A DNA stretch of 64,000 nucleotides from Pseudovirgaria hyperparasitica (GCF_010093815.1 NW_022985572.1:229548-293547); one strand, 5' to 3'. Shown: positions 11,401 to 25,450, counted from the first letter of the stretch. A program made the numbers and translations. The notes: generated by a model not told the origin, from the sequence alone.

Positions 11401-12693
11401 CGTGCAGAGCTGGTGAATTGGCGTGCTCGCATGCCTACATGCCTTCCCGTCAAATTCAAATCTCTGAATTTAATCGCCAATCAAAGTGCTGGTGTCCAAC
11501 TTGAATGTCCTGATCGCCGTTCTTTCAAGTACTTCATGCGGCAAGTCCATAGCGGTGTGGCCGCATGTAGCTGTGGATAACGTTGTGCCTGGGATACTGT
11601 GTCCCAGCCACATACATACAAGTAGCCTGGGGTACCTCCACAATGTCACGTCTGAGCCCTATTGCCATGTGAAAGCTCTGCCTCCTCAAATCACGTCACT
11701 ACCTGAGGGGCATGTTCAGTGACATGAATCAAATTACTATACTTTCTTTTTCAACACATACTTGACCGGGGCGCGGAAACAAGTGTTTGGCTTGGCGGTC
11801 CCTAACCCTATTCACAATGGCATGACTGGATCTGCACGTCAGGTCTAGTTGAACATCGGGCTCTCGGTGGTATTAATAGCAGTATGTCAGATCCTAGATA
11901 GTGCGGTGCCTCACTATGTCACTTGTCATTGGTCGACGCTGAGATGGACGGTAAGAGTGTGACATGGAGATCCTCGGAGGCTAAGCGAGACAGGGTAAAG
12001 ATCGTTGCTTGAATAGATGCAGATACCGCATAGATGCTAGCAAAAAAAGTAAGAAGCAGCTGAACAAACGTTCTTTCGATGACTTTGTTCTCTGGGCACG
12101 ATCATCCTCAGAGTGAGGCGGGATTCTAAATGTGCGTTGCCTTGCTAACCTATGACAGGAAAGATTCAATGAATCGTACGGTCTCGACTGTGAATAATTG
12201 TATCAAACGTCGCATAGCAGCAGTCGATACCGCGCTGTGGAACATTGTCGACTGAGAGATGAAGCTACATCCGGTTTGGCCGTTTCCTTCGTTCGTCCTT
12301 GAAACTCAACAATGTTAGCGTGTCTCTATTCTCGTCCATGAAAGCCACATTCCAGCCGTAATTCATCGTACGTTGAGGTTTCAGAGCTCTACATGTTATG
12401 CATTACAGTCATTTCGCTCTACGACTCGCGTCACAATTCCGAACTTGAGTCGGAAACGTCTCCGTTACGAAGGATGCGGTTAGTCTGGCTGTATGATGGT
12501 CATTGTATCCAGCCGTTCCATCCTTCTGACAGCCTTGTTGTCGCATACGCACTGACTCAGCTAAAACGTGGCACTCACCAGGCCAGGACACGACTATCAC
12601 GATGACTACTAAAGTCGTAACAGCTCAGCAGGGTCTAACACAAGCGTCGCGATTCAGGCCTCATGTACGACCCCAGCAGAACTGGACGAGTTC

Positions 12694-12771
12694 CGGGGGG
12701 GGGCTTTTAATTACTGTGTGGGGGCGAAGTAAAACTGAAGAGGGCGGGCTGGGGGTCTAGTGGCAAGCAAG
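12694..12771 (+). repeat. G-rich tract with six G-runs
   Basis: A G9 run is followed by G5, G3, G3, G5 and G3 within about 78 bases, all on the plus strand (the core reads GAGGGCGGGCTGGGGG). Spacing allows a G-quadruplex only with one long loop. Function is unknown. Confidence 0.6.
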
Positions 12772-13428
12772 GGTTTCCCATGAGAAGAGAGTCGTGATTA
12801 CCCATGGACGCCCGTTAGCCATAGAACATGAATCGAAGTGATGGCGACGGTGAGCCAATTCTATGGCTGAGACAGACAGACACGGCATCACGGTGGCATG
12901 CGGGAGCTCAGAACTTCCTGGGTGTCTGTTGAATTTCGGGTGACGTTACCGAGAAGGATCGACCTGACAGATGGGCCTGGATGGGCCTGTAAGAAGTGAG
13001 ATTGAACCGTGGGATGATCCTCAATGTTGGAGAGTCGGAAGGCTAGCATCTTACGGAGTGGATTACCATTGTGGTTATGGCGATGGTGATGGTGATAAAG
13101 CTGACGTCTTTGGAAAGAGCAACTAGAGACTGTGGAGATCCTTGATGAGAATTTATCATACCAACTGCGTATATAACAGACTGATCATGACGGTCTTATG
13201 GATGATTGAACCTATGAGACAAAGGGTATATTGATGGGCACGGCTCGCTATACCAACACCTAATGGAGAAGGAATGACCGAAGCTGGCAGGGCTGCTGGT
13301 ATGTTTGCCTCATACAGCTAGCTGATGAACGACATTGAGTTCTTCCGCCATCAATGGTTACATATACAGGCACAGGGCCGAGCTTGTGCTTCTAGTGTCC
13401 AATTGTTGGTGGAGGTAACACCGATAAT

Positions 13429-13458
13429 GAGACTGAGACCGAGACTGAAACTGAGACA
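13429..13458 (+). repeat. GAGACY hexamer tandem array, five copies
   Basis: Five contiguous hexamers read GAGACT, GAGACC, GAGACT, GAAACT and GAGACA. Related GACTGACACTGAGACC continues just downstream. It is a small interrupted microsatellite. Confidence 0.8.
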
Positions 13459-16400
13459 GGGAGGGGGTCGGACTGACACTGAGACCGAATCCCACGAACT
13501 GCCAAGGCATAAACGATCATCGGCGTCGTGCTGTTCTGATTCAACGACGCCCATACACGAGGTAGCCACAATAGACAGGGGGAGGGGGAGAGGGCTCAAG
13601 AGAGAACATGTATGTATCTGCGTCCGCTAGCCCCATCAGGCTAAGAGTAAGCGTCTGAAATAACATTCAATTCATGGCTTCGAGTTACCGGACCGCGACA
13701 GACAAAGCGCATACGGACCACATTGCCGTGGACTCACATGCTGGTTACGCTATGCTTGACATCTGTCCTAGAGCAGCTGAGATTTGATCAGAACCATCAT
13801 GGCTAGCAATTTCAAGTCATCCTATTGAATGGGTTTCCTGGTGACCGGTCAACTTCGCGGACAGGAGTAGATGAAAAGATATTCATTCGTCATCTACGTA
13901 CGTACCAATGTTAAGTCAAAGTAGTGCTAATGACTAGTGTGTCTCACAAACAAAGCTAAGCTTTTTGAAGAAAGATGCTATGCAACGCTTACCGGGTAAC
14001 CTGTAGGCTAGGTTAGAACAAGTCTGAAGGAATACCGTTCAATCCTTGATAAATGGGTCCTTGACGCCGGGGTGTATAGAATATTGAACATTGTGTGTGA
14101 TAGGGAAGATTATATAGTCATCGGGTGCCTGTACTTCTGAATCCTGGGGCTAGATGGCCTAACAATGGTACAATGCAGACTCTAGCCAATTAATTACAAC
14201 GCGCATATCCTATGTTGGTCCGAGAATACATACAAAGGGCCAAGAGTCTTCAAAGTTTGGACAACTTGTGATATCATGTTAAAGAAGAGCGTTCTGCAAG
14301 ATCTTGAACTGGCTCCGAGCATTTGATTTGTGCAGAGCCAATTGGAAAAGATTTCAGCGAGACTCATATCCATAGAGTGTAAATGTATGTATCGGCGGGA
14401 GGAGAATTAGCATGAAAGCATGATACTTTGCATACAGGTTCCCGTGAATATCCACCTACACAACTGCGTTTGCTTGACAGTTTGACTGCACATATTGTAT
14501 GTAGCGGGTCACTTCGTATCTCGTAGCCGCGACCGAACGCCTAGAGATGTGTCTACGAAGGTAATAGTGTAGGATTTGTTCCTGTTCGGATTGAAGTGTG
14601 GCGTAAGTCAGTGCTTCATCTCGTAGCTATCTTATGTTCTGCGCTGATCATACCGTTGAAGCTGATACAAAGCGCTGCTCCTCGTATACCAAAACCTGTC
14701 CTGGAAACGGCCATGAGTCGTGAGCTTGCTCCGTATCCACGCCTGGGCTGGTAGAATCCGTTCGTATACATGTAGGAAATCTATTGGAAGGCCGATAGAT
14801 TCTCTGTAGTAGACAAGCAACCCCCGGAAGAGGATAGCCACTAGGGACTCGGGTGATAGCCTTGGCTCCATATCGCGGGCGCGCAGTTCCGAAGTTGAGA
14901 AGGCAAACAAGAGGCAGACAACGTTACGATTCAGTCTGCTGTCAACGAGGAAATGATTGAGCGATTCTAGGCAATCGAGATTTCATGAACGATGCATACC
15001 ATCCTTAGTACGAACGTCGGTCCCTGAGTGTAGAAGCTGTACAAGATAGTTCGACCAATCTCAAGGTATAATTAGGTCTCTTCATCTCAACACGGTGTCT
15101 GTAGCTACCCTGTAATTAGTTCGCTGGTCTGATCTCTCCTGTACAAGCTAGCAGTCCTCGTTTAGGCTAACGGTCTGCCGTCTGCAGGTGGATTAGTGGA
15201 GCTGCAACGCTAGCTGAGGCTGCGCTTTGTCCAATTGTTAGGATCGACGGTCGTGCTGGCAATTGAGGGACCATTGATTGAGGCGGCGTGTATTTTTGAC
15301 ATGAGTGCATGCAACATTTTGAGAGTTGAGATGGACATGTATAGGATCTGCAACAGTAGACAAGCTCATGTTGGGGTTCAAAGCGTTCAAGTCGAAGGAT
15401 TGGAACAAGAGGGGAGATGAGAAAGTGCATTGGAGGTCAAAGATAACCCGCGCTTACTTAGCTTAGTAAGGAGACTCTTGTGATAATGCCTCAGGCACAA
15501 AGCAAGGTAGTTCTGGCCCCATTGTACGGCAACGGGAATCGGGACACCGCCCGCCGGTTCCAAGCGCGCACATGAACCCTCAAGATCCCAACCACAACCT
15601 TGAGCGACTATGCCTATTCACATATCATTGCTGACGCCACGTGCATTTGTATGTCTCACGTACCGTCATATTGAGAAGACCTCCTTCAGCTTTTTGTGGT
15701 CGGTTCGGCCCAGATGGTCTCGTCTGTCACTTGCGTTTCAACCCCTTCTCAACTATCTGTCTTCGGGCTCTCGCCTTGAAATACACAGCCTAAGTCAACA
15801 CACCCAATAGCAGCACCGAGAGGTGAGAAACAAGGCTCGCCTGGATGCAGCCCTTGTGTTCGACATGGCCGTATGTCTTTTCGTGAGTGGCCATCGGGCA
15901 ACAACCTTTAGCCTCTCCATTCATGGCCTCGACGACATGGAACAGGCCATACTGTTCAGATGGTTGCATACTTCTAGAGGCTCATTTATGATACAAAGGT
16001 CATGAAGTGGTGCCCTTTCATCATCGACCGTAGGGATTGAGACAGAAGATATATTGAACGGAGACGATCAACTCTGTAACCTTACCCATGATTCTATTTT
16101 CAGCCGGGCTCAGCTCACGCTACACACTCCCTCATCTCTAACTGGGACAATATCCGCCGGCGAGTCAGCGACAATTGGCCCACGCTTTTTACCCATGGTC
16201 CTCTTCCACGTTCCTCTCCCACGTGCGAACACAGTCCTCCGAACGTTATTGACAAAGGGAGGCCTCAAACGTCAGGCTTCAAGGTCCGCCCGCGATCTTA
16301 TGGTTTTCCTTATGATACCTCCTTGACACGGACCTCTTTCCCAGGCCGGATCAATCCGCTGGCTTAGAGTTTCACATATCGATTAAAGGCCATCCGGGAT

Positions 16401-17816
16401 AGTTTCGTACGCCATGTGCGCTCAGTTTATATTTAGACGTCGTTTCAAGTTCCAGTAGCTTGAAGAGAACGGTTACTCTGGGCGTGCCAGGTACTAGAAC
16501 TAGACACCATAACTTTTACTACCCCATTCGTAAAGCAACTCGAGGGAATGGTTTCTGTATCATAGGAACAGAACTTCGAGCTCCTTGGAGGGTTAAGTGT
16601 TCATTTGAGGCCAATTGCTGCGCAGATCGAAAAAGTAAGCATGTTGTTCAGGTTGAAGTCTACACCTCTACCCATGCATCATGATGTACGTTTGGCAAGC
16701 CAGTACTGAGTAATTATCCTTGATTTCAAATGCGACGTGAAGTTCCACATTAATAATTGTTTTGTCATATTATGATAATGTTGACGGAGAATAGGGTGTA
16801 CAGACAGCTAACAAGTTCCTTCAAGAGCAAGACTGACCATCAGGTACATAAAGTCAGATGTTTCTACTGACCTTGGTGAGACCACTTACGAAGGGGTCGA
16901 TTTCTCAAATCCCTACCAATATCTAAGCGTTGTTTTGTGCATGTTCGAAGATCATAACGCCCTGGCCACAAATGAATGCGATTCATGGAATATTAGAAAC
17001 ACCCCCCGGTCTTGAAAGCTTTTCGCCAGAGCAGTCCCAAACATATTTACCGATGTCCAAAAAATAACATTGTCACATGACCGCGCGGATTTGTCACGGT
17101 GCGCGCCCTTTCAACAAGTGTTCATAGTAGGATATAACTATTCTGGTTTTCATCCCAAAGCGAAAAAGTAAGTTTAGAGGTCTGAGTGGGAAGACTCAGC
17201 AATGTACTCAGTGACAGGTTCTCCAAGTATAGAACAAATTAATGGTCTTGCCCGAGGGTCGAGCGCCAGTGTTTGAAGATATGTTATGAGACAAAACAAC
17301 AAAACAACATATACAATATCTCCATACTGGGCCGTGAGAGACCTAACAAAGAGCCAGTGTTGTCTGGTCTGATAAGATCAAGTAGTCATGTGGCGAGGAC
17401 AGCCGTAAAGAGGGTCGGCTAAACATAAGTTTGAAAATGTTTCACGCACCAACAAGATGAGATGAGATCTGACGAGTTGCGTGACGGCTCGGAAAGGCTC
17501 GCGAGCAATTAAGACTGGGACCAACATCAGGTGTGGAGGTGGCGTAGCGGCAAGACACAGAGATGCATTGAAGTAATAATACCTTATGGTTCATGATAGA
17601 CAATCAAACTATTGATCAACGGATTGAGATACTATAAGATTCATTCTGACATGAAGACACATAGCATACGCAAACCAGACTATAACCCAGGTGGGAGATG
17701 GAATACAATAGTGGTGATGATGAGACTAGAAGAAACGTCGACGCTCAATAACTTATTGGGTACAGATGCGTGTATATGTGTGTATATATGTTTGTTTGTG
17801 TGTGGAACGGGGCGGA

Positions 17817-17832
17817 GGGGGGGGGGGGGGGG
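17817..17832 (+). repeat. G16 homopolymer
   Basis: Sixteen consecutive G residues, preceded by a GT/TATG-rich stretch from about 17770. Such a run is prone to length error in sequencing and to slippage in vivo. Confidence 0.85.
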
Positions 17833-18807
17833 TACAGAGTGAGAAAGTCCTAGCGCCGGCCGCAGCCAACAACAGGGCCAGGGCCCCCTCAAAATGGGGA
17901 CTGCAAGCAAGCGAAACAGGCGGCCACCGCCGCACGACCCGCCCCCCGCTGTAGGATCATCCCGCTAGTCACGCCAAAAAATACTAGCCTGGTCCCTACT
18001 CGCCCCCATTCGGAGAGGCAGTGGCTCAGGTTCATTCCTCATGTTGACTGGCAGAGTGACAGCCAGGCAGACACATACAGTCTCTCTCAGGTCTGCCATC
18101 ATCACCACGTTAGATCAGCCTGGTTACCTTCGTGGAGAAAGGTCTGTAACGGCCTACGGACGCCATAGCAAATTCTCTACTACCTGTGCCCAGCCGCAGT
18201 CTTGAATTCAGATAGAGCACGATCCCCACAATGACATTCATAGTCTCGTCCTCATCTGGCACATTCGGCCAGTGCCATAATTACTACCGCAGATAGTATC
18301 TTCTATCACCAACTCGCTCGCGTGGATCAGGAGGTAAGCACTTCTTGGCCATGGAGACATAGCAATTCCAAGATCAACAACACGACGTCTCAGGACTAAG
18401 ATCAGCGTTCACCATCCCCCCCCTCCCCCTTTCAGATACTACTTGCCCCGGCTCTGTATCTCTTGGCATTGTTGAAAGAAATAGCTGCAGGGTGTGATCC
18501 TATCTTCAACCGTCATCCGTGCCACTACCACTACAGCGAGCCTGGAGGCGAAACCCATGTCATACTACCCCAAATACCAGTATCGGCCGTGAAGCACCTA
18601 GTCTTATATTAGCCGTTTATCTTCTTCTTGTGGAATAGCCTGACGGTGCTCAAGGCTTGGGGCATCACTATAATATCTACACAGATCATGCCCTCTCTTC
18701 TCGCCACTCGAGTTACACCTCCCTCTTTTCAAGCTACAAGCTACTCCATTTCTATTACACAGGCACATCAGCAATCATAGAACATATCGTTGCATTCACT
18801 ATAGAAC

Positions 18808-21598
18808 ATGCCTTCAGAGATTCAGAAAAGAAAACGTCCTGTTGCTGCTTGCCAACCATGCTACTCGAAAAAGCAGAAGGTATGCACTCTTTCCACACTC
18901 TTGAAGGGAGACCCATACTCCAAGAGTATAATCTGTTGACTTCTTACTAGTGTGACCATCAATATCCCTGCTCCAACTGTGTCAGGAGAAGACTACCAGA
19001 ACTATGCAATTACACCTTCGCAGACAACGATAACGCGCAATCCAAACCAAAGTCTGCTCCACAACGAAGTCCCAAACGACCTGCTCATGGCTCGCAATCA
19101 CCGACATCCTCCGATGATCTGATGGATAGTAGCTCATCCTCACCTCTGCCAGCTTTGGACTTGGATAGCAACACACCTTATGAAGCTAATCTGTCTTCTT
19201 GTCTTGGCTATTTTGAGGGGAGCAAGTCCAATCTTTTTAGTCTTATGGATAAGGTATTCTACTTATGGCTCGATATGTTGCTGAGTCTGACAAGCTAGTA
19301 TAGTTCGATTTGCTGAACACCAAAGAGCTAGACGCGGACCTCTCTGGTGTTATTCCCGACGCCAACATGCCAGAAATCAAGCTGTGCCTGGACATGTTTC
19401 CAAAACGCCCAATCATCAACTGTCTTGTACAGCATTTCATTAAAGAAGTGAACTGGTTGTACGAGATGATCCATCCAACTTTGTTCCTAAACAAGTATGA
19501 ACAGTGGTGGAAGTCTGTCCCAGGATCCAGCGTTGATAGCCTTGACTTCGGCATCCTTATACTTCGCATTTGTGCCTACAGCGCTCAATTTATTCCATCA
19601 GGTACGCACAGTGGAGACACGATACGCAATGTCCCAGTAAATACAGTTCGTCAGCATTGTGATAAGCTGGCTACTAGATTATGGCGCCTCGTCGAACAGA
19701 TCGAAGGTCCAAAGTCATTGACATGTGTCCACCACCTCTTCTATCACGCATGTTACATGCAGAATGAGGGTTCCATGCGAGATGCCTGGTACATCCTAGG
19801 AAACGCCATCCGGGTGACTCAAGATCTAGGAATGCACTTGGAAGAACCACTTCGGTCACAAACGCCATTGAATGACCTTGAGAAGGACATGAGACGCCGT
19901 GCATTCTGGAACCTCTATATCTGGGACCGTTTCCTGTCCCTTGTCCTGGATCGATCGCCATGTATTCCAGAGGAGCATTACTGCAGTGTCGACTTGCCTA
20001 AGATGCGGATACTTTCGGGCGCACAACAAAATACGAACGCACCAGACGTTTTCACTGAGCGTATACTACAAGCCAAACTCAGTAAACTGTGGTTTTCGCT
20101 CGTACCCGCCAACAGGGCAAAACCCGACATTTACGATCCAAGCGTAGCTGAGGAGGTCTATGAGAAGCTCTGCCGTGAGTTCGTTGCAGAGCTGCCTCTA
20201 GTGTTCAGTCTCCAGAGTCCAGATACTCAATGGGATCAGCAAATTCCGATGCTTGCTCGTCAGCGCCAAACTCTCAAGATCTCTGTCTTTGTCATCCTCT
20301 GCCAGCTCTTCCAGCCATTGCTCCACTTATCGACCGAGCAAATTCAGACGATGCCTCACTACAAACGTGATCTCATCACCACTCATCGCAATCACCTGGT
20401 GACGTCATGTGTTTCTTTGCTTGAGGGTGTATCCCAACTTCATGATTTGATGGGCAACACACCAGCACGTTTCCATTTGCTCAGTTTCTTCTCTTTCGAG
20501 CCAGCAATGTTGTTGGCAATGTACGTCATGAGTACTGCAATGAGCCACAAGGCCCTTACCAAAGCCCGCGAACAGGATGGGCGTCGCCATCTCTTTGCTT
20601 CGCCCCCTATGACGCCGACAGTCGCCTCAATTGATAACCCTAAAGGCGTCTTGACTGCCACAGAGTGCCGCGTCCACATTGAAACGGCTCTCCAGCGTCT
20701 GACCTTGTTGCAGGAGTCTACCATGATCGCGAGAGTCTCGGCTCGCAAACTCAAGGAAGTCCTAGCCAAGCTTGATTCACTATCTGCTGAGCCCAATATC
20801 GGCAGTGATGATGAGGCAATAGACAACGACCGACTGACTCCGGCTACAAGACATACACACTCTACTTCTGTTTCTAGTGCTCTTGGTAAAAAGAAAGCAA
20901 ACTCTTCTACCACTGATACAGTCAGTACTACGAACTGGTTAAGCCCATTCGAGGTACCGGCCGTGACTACTACCACGCCTACGTCGACTCGCCAACACGG
21001 CCAGTCCGTCGGTCAAACATCTCGTCGAACATCGCGTCCACAACTCTCCCGTATGCATTCCTTCGCAAGCATGACATCCGTCAGTCTCGATTCACCGCCT
21101 GTCCAGGGGCATAGTCATGGGCGCGAAATGAGCACATACCGTCCCAATCATCAAAATGCATATTCACACTCGCACTCCACTTCTCTCTCTCTACCACATG
21201 CCATGATCCTGGACGGAACGTCATCGCCTCACCACGGTTGGCATCTGACCTCTCCGCCGCCGGCATTCAGTCCGAACGGACCTTGTTTATCTGCACCAGT
21301 CGACGGATATCACACGAACACGTTCTCAAATTTCAGCTGCCATGACTCCGGTATAGGGGACAGTGTTAGTAGCGCTCACTCAAGTGTTCATTTCGGATTC
21401 GATAATGGCCAGTGGCCAGCGTTGTATGATGAAAATGAGGCAAGTAATGGCCTGGGTGTCTTTGTGGGTGATATGAGCGAACAATTCGTCGATTCTAGGA
21501 AGGGGTATTTTGATTCGACCAGAAGTGTAAGGTGTGATAGCGGCGTTGGGGACGTGCCAGAGACCACCGATTTTGATGATGGCATGGAGGCCAAATGA
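18808..21598 (+). CDS. Zn2Cys6 fungal-specific transcription factor
   Basis: Exons 18808-18879, 18951-19253 and 19304-21598 join in phase to 889 residues. The zinc cluster is at the extreme N-terminus: Cys 15, 18, 25, 31, 34 and 43, spaced C-x2-C-x6-C-x5-C-x2-C-x8-C, with the first intron falling just before Cys25. A Ser/Pro-rich linker leads to the fungal-specific transcription factor (middle homology) domain, including YILGNAIRVTQDLGMHLE and RRRAFWNLYIWDRFLSLVL. The C-terminal 250 residues are Ser/His/Thr-rich and low in complexity. It should be a nuclear sequence-specific regulator; the target pathway cannot be read. The start at 18808 is supported by the zinc cluster and by short upstream frames in what looks like a 5' leader. 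The preceding 10 kb contains no gene. Confidence 0.93.
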
Positions 21599-23374
21599 AG
21601 TCATGCGGGCCTATCCTTTCCTTTGCGGTCTTGTTTACAACCCTTTATTCGTAATATTTATCAAACAGCTCACGGCCGCTTCCTTGTCAATATTGGCGTT
21701 GATGGTGTTTCTTAACCGCTTTCCTTTGTCTCTCTTTCGTCTATCTTACCAGTATATACCCGCTCATGTCCTGATGCCCTTTCTTTAGTTTTACTATGAT
21801 GTCGCATATATTTTTTCATATCTGGTGTTTTTATCATGTACACTTCAATGGGTGATGCATAGCTGGCTTGCCCGGAGGAAACCATGACTCAGCTTGTACG
21901 TTATCAAGACATATCCATTAACGCTTGAAATTCTATAGATATAAGATTATTACTATTCGTTGTCTTGCTCAGTGAGTCTGTCATGCACTCGTGTATTCCG
22001 CCCCATATACTCCGCTCTTGCTAAGTAAAATCAACATCGAGTCGCCAGATTCTCTTTCCCTTTGCCACGCAGGTCCATAAACAGTCATAGTCTCCAAAGT
22101 AAACCGTCGTTCTGATCGTATGTGAAAGCACACCACCTAGGTACCTCCGCCCATTACTCGTGACGTTGATCTTAGAACTCATCCATGGGGGGTGATCTAC
22201 GTGAAGGAACTATAACTATATGGTGAGAGTAAAGGTTTCACTATAGATCGATATGACTAACCAGGAGCGTCGTTGGGAGTCCTATCAACTCGTGATGAGG
22301 CCTACATACATTTTAGAGTGCCACAAATCTCGCTGCAGCCTCATGCGCATCTTCAAGCACGAACGCCGTAGCAACTATACCACCCTCGCCCCTGTGAATT
22401 CATTCTCGACCCAAGGACCCCTCGGCGCCTCTCTCCCAAAGCATCGCATCCGTACTGCAACCAACGCTGACACAGTCGCACAACAATCCCTTCGGAGAGC
22501 ATTCCTCGCCGTGTAACCACCAACGCGCGCGCATTTCTCCCACCAAACACGGCGCTTTCTCCTACTGGTCGTACTCACGCCACAGGGTATCCGCTCCTGT
22601 ATCACCATCTAGATCTCGTATAGGGTCTTTCGCAGTACTGTATCCCAGTACGGATCCTCACGGGGTAATACTGGGGACCCTGCCGGTATCTTGACATGGC
22701 GTGGGATTGCTGACGAGAGATTATTGCCAAGGTTAGGGGGCGGAGAGGACTGGGTAGAGAAGGAGAGTTTTGGGAGGCGAGTTGGCCCTTGCGATGGTCA
22801 AGGAGACCCTGCTCTGGAGATCTGGGGTTCACGGCCAGGGGAAAGGGGCAGGATGAACGAATGGTAGGGGTTGCTATAGGTGGGAAGGTTATTTGTGAGG
22901 TTCGTTTAGGTGACGACGTGAGTGTTGTCTGATCCTGTTCCTGGACCCGAACATGGGGTTCCTTGTCAGTTGAAGCACGGATAAGGTAGTTATGGGGGTC
23001 AGGGGCGATAAACTATCGTGTCTAGGTGTTACTAGTTGGTACGCGTACTTGGAGGAGAGCGCTCAACACGAATACTGCTAGCTGCTACTATTTTTACGAG
23101 TCTGGGACCCGACAGTAAGGAACGAGGTACAGTAGTGCTGTCTGTACAGCTGGACCGAGTAACATTGATAACATACGCTATGTTATGGCGACAGGCACGG
23201 AAATACACAATTAAGCTAAATACAATTGACAGAACATGTTTGCAGGGGTGGGGGGTCAATGGTATGATGACAGCTCAGTCAGGTACGCAAACAAGACGCC
23301 TTACAACATCCGAAACATTCGACCCGGTGAGCACCGTATAGCCCTACTGAGTAATCCGGAAGAATATCTCTTGA
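21599..23374. other. Intergenic, 1.8 kb
   Basis: 3' flanks of the Zn2Cys6 gene and of the AtuA-like gene, which converge here. A frame at 22253-22516 and its antisense frame are unconvincing: no splice partners and no recognisable residue pattern. No RNA gene is seen. Confidence 0.4.
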
Positions 23375-25450
23375 TCACATGTGGTGTGACCTGGTAGTCG
23401 GACCTGGCTTGAGCGACTCCTCGAAGGTTTTACTATCCTGGGCATGTTGTTCCAAGAACCTGACAGGAATCGGAACATGTACCGCCCTGATGTACTCTGC
23501 AAACCCCTTTCCAAGTCCATCCAGCAGCTTGGAACTACTTATGCCTCTTCCTAGAGGCCCATAGATGACGAAGTGTACAGCGCATATCTTCGTCATCTCA
23601 ACCCTTTCTACAAAGTACCAATCTTTCCAGTCATCGCCCATCAGCTGCTTTACTCTAGCTCTAGTCATGAAGGTGCGAAACCACTCCCATGCGTCCTGGG
23701 TAACATATAATCCCAGATTGACGTTTGCGCCTTTGTCGCCAGAACGCCCGAGTGCAATGTCGCCCAGTGGCCGCATGATAGTCGGTCCAAAGCTCTGCGA
23801 TATGACAGCCGGGTCATAATTTTCGCGTGGCTGTAGTGGCTCTGTCTTTGATGGTGGCCCGACCAAGTAGCGCCGTATGGAGCTCGCATCAATGATGTTC
23901 ACGGCTTCTTCGAGCTCACTCTGTGGTATAGTGGCAGGATAGAAGCCCAAGAACGGTTTTGGTATCGCGGTCCGCATGTCCGTGGACCAATGCATACCGG
24001 CGAAATGGGCCATCCCGATGGAAGCTTCTGCTGCCGCAAGCTTGCCTAGGACAGAATGATCTCGTGCTTGGGCGAAAATGCGCATATATGTAGTCGAGGA
24101 GAGCTGAGTTCTCGGATTCTCCATAGGAGTGCCAACTCGCTGGAAGTCGAGAACGTCGAATTTGGAAAGGATGCCCCATGCTTCGAGAGTTCTCCGTACT
24201 TGCATCTCATGATAGTTCCATTTCCAATCTGTGGCATAGCCGCTGGCATTGAGAAGGATTTCGCTTTGATAGCCGGCGCGATAGAATATGGCTAGTTTAG
24301 TCGTTGGTGGCGGAGGAAACCCGATGATTCCGGTGACTTGTATCCTATCCGTAGACTCTTCTTTGATGTCGATATCTTTGATATCGGCTTTGACGTCACT
24401 GTTTAGATATATGTTCCCTTGGAGTTCATACAAAAGCTGACACTTGACAGTGTCGACAGTTACAATCCCTCCGAGAGCTTCGTGTTTTGTCACAGTACAT
24501 TCGCCCGTAGCGGCGACCTCGACAATGGGTAGTCCGAGATCCATGAGCTTGTGAATGGGATACTTATACGAGCCAGCGAAGTTTGCCCCTGTGATGTAGG
24601 TCGAGCATTCGATGAGGTGACCACCTACAAATGCTCCAGCGAGTGGAGTATAGTCGTCCTCACTCCATGAATGCCACCAAGCAGCAGCAGCGATAACAGG
24701 CGAGGCATCTGCAACACGTCCGCATATGACGATATCAGCTTCCCTATCTAGACACTTCTTGATTGCACGGTACCCTAGATAAGCGTTTGCGCACACGATT
24801 GGCATCTCTGAAGGATGATCCATGAATGAAGTCGAGTCTTCAATCAGTTGAACTTCCTCATTATCCTGGTCGAGATGCGTGAGGACACCACTCTTGATGT
24901 CATGAAGTAATTGGTCGACTTTGTGCATCAGATTGTCGCCGTCGACGTAAGCAACCTTGAGACGGAGCCCTTTCTCCTTCACCTGACGCGAAATTCAGCC
25001 AATGCAGATTGCCCCGTGGAAAATATTCTCTGTACAAACCAAAGCATAGGTCTTCTCCGCGAGACCTTCCGGATTTAGTCCTCCACCATTGATGACAATT
25101 TTGATACGCTTCTCGTGAGCAATGTCGAGAGTCTGCTGGAGACCGTCCCAGGCAGAGGAAATCCAACCAGGATTAGTTCCCTTGGCGTAGTCTTCAGCTG
25201 CACTTGCCAGATTGAGTTCTGTTCATGTTTCAGCTGTTCCGACTTGTGGTTTAGGTATCGTGATGCTCCTGACCGGCAAGATAGTCTCCCGTGATAACAT
25301 CTACATCGCCATAATATGCCTGATTGTACATATGCACACCAAGATCGGCTTCAGACTTTAGCAGCAGTCATTCGCCTGACAGTGGAGCCACATACTCGCC
25401 GCGCCTGAGCAATTCGCGATTTTGACCGGCCTCTTGATCCGATGCTCCAT
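23375..25450 (-). CDS. AtuA-like (DUF1446) protein
   Basis: Four exons (25450-25396, 25348-25274, 25218-25040, 24982-23375) join to 638 residues. Family hallmarks are KIANCSGA at the N-terminus, YGDVDVITGDYLAELNLA, VINGGGLNPEGLA, CGRVADASPVIAAAAWWHSW and GGHLIECSTYITGANFAGSY. A C-terminal segment with LGDIALGRSGDKGANVNLG matches the ferredoxin-fold extension often fused to AtuA. AtuA belongs to the acyclic terpene (citronellol/geraniol) utilisation pathway of Pseudomonas, but its biochemical role is not settled. The first intron (47 bp, GTATGT...CTGAAG) is short; other acceptors give stops. It is divergent from a family III CoA-transferase gene 589 bp away, suggesting co-regulation in an acyl-CoA catabolic step. 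Confidence 0.88.

Larger units (their letters stand above)
8457..18807. other. 10.3 kb gene desert upstream of a Zn2Cys6 regulator
   Basis: I find no convincing protein-coding gene on either strand. The longest open frame is about 100 codons, none shows domain features, and none joins to another by good splice sites. Base composition looks balanced, and CpA and TpG are common by inspection, so this is not a RIP-degraded transposon graveyard. It holds short simple repeats (a GAGACY hexamer array near 13.43 kb, a G-rich stretch near 12.7 kb, a G16 run near 17.82 kb, and a C-rich tract at about 18.42 kb). The last 800 bp before the regulator are C/T-rich, like a fungal promoter or 5' leader. It could be an extended regulatory region, hold long non-coding RNAs, or be decayed sequence. 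Confidence 0.6.

Noticed and set aside
13325-13630. Open frames on both strands across the GAGACY repeats
   Set aside because: Repeat-driven open frames; no coding features.
22253-22608. Overlapping sense and antisense frames of 65-87 codons
   Set aside because: Chance open frames; no start context, composition or homology cue.
25340-25400. Apparent stop and frameshift near the start of the AtuA-like gene
   Set aside because: A 47 bp GTATGT...CTGAAG intron gives an open, family-like N-terminus.
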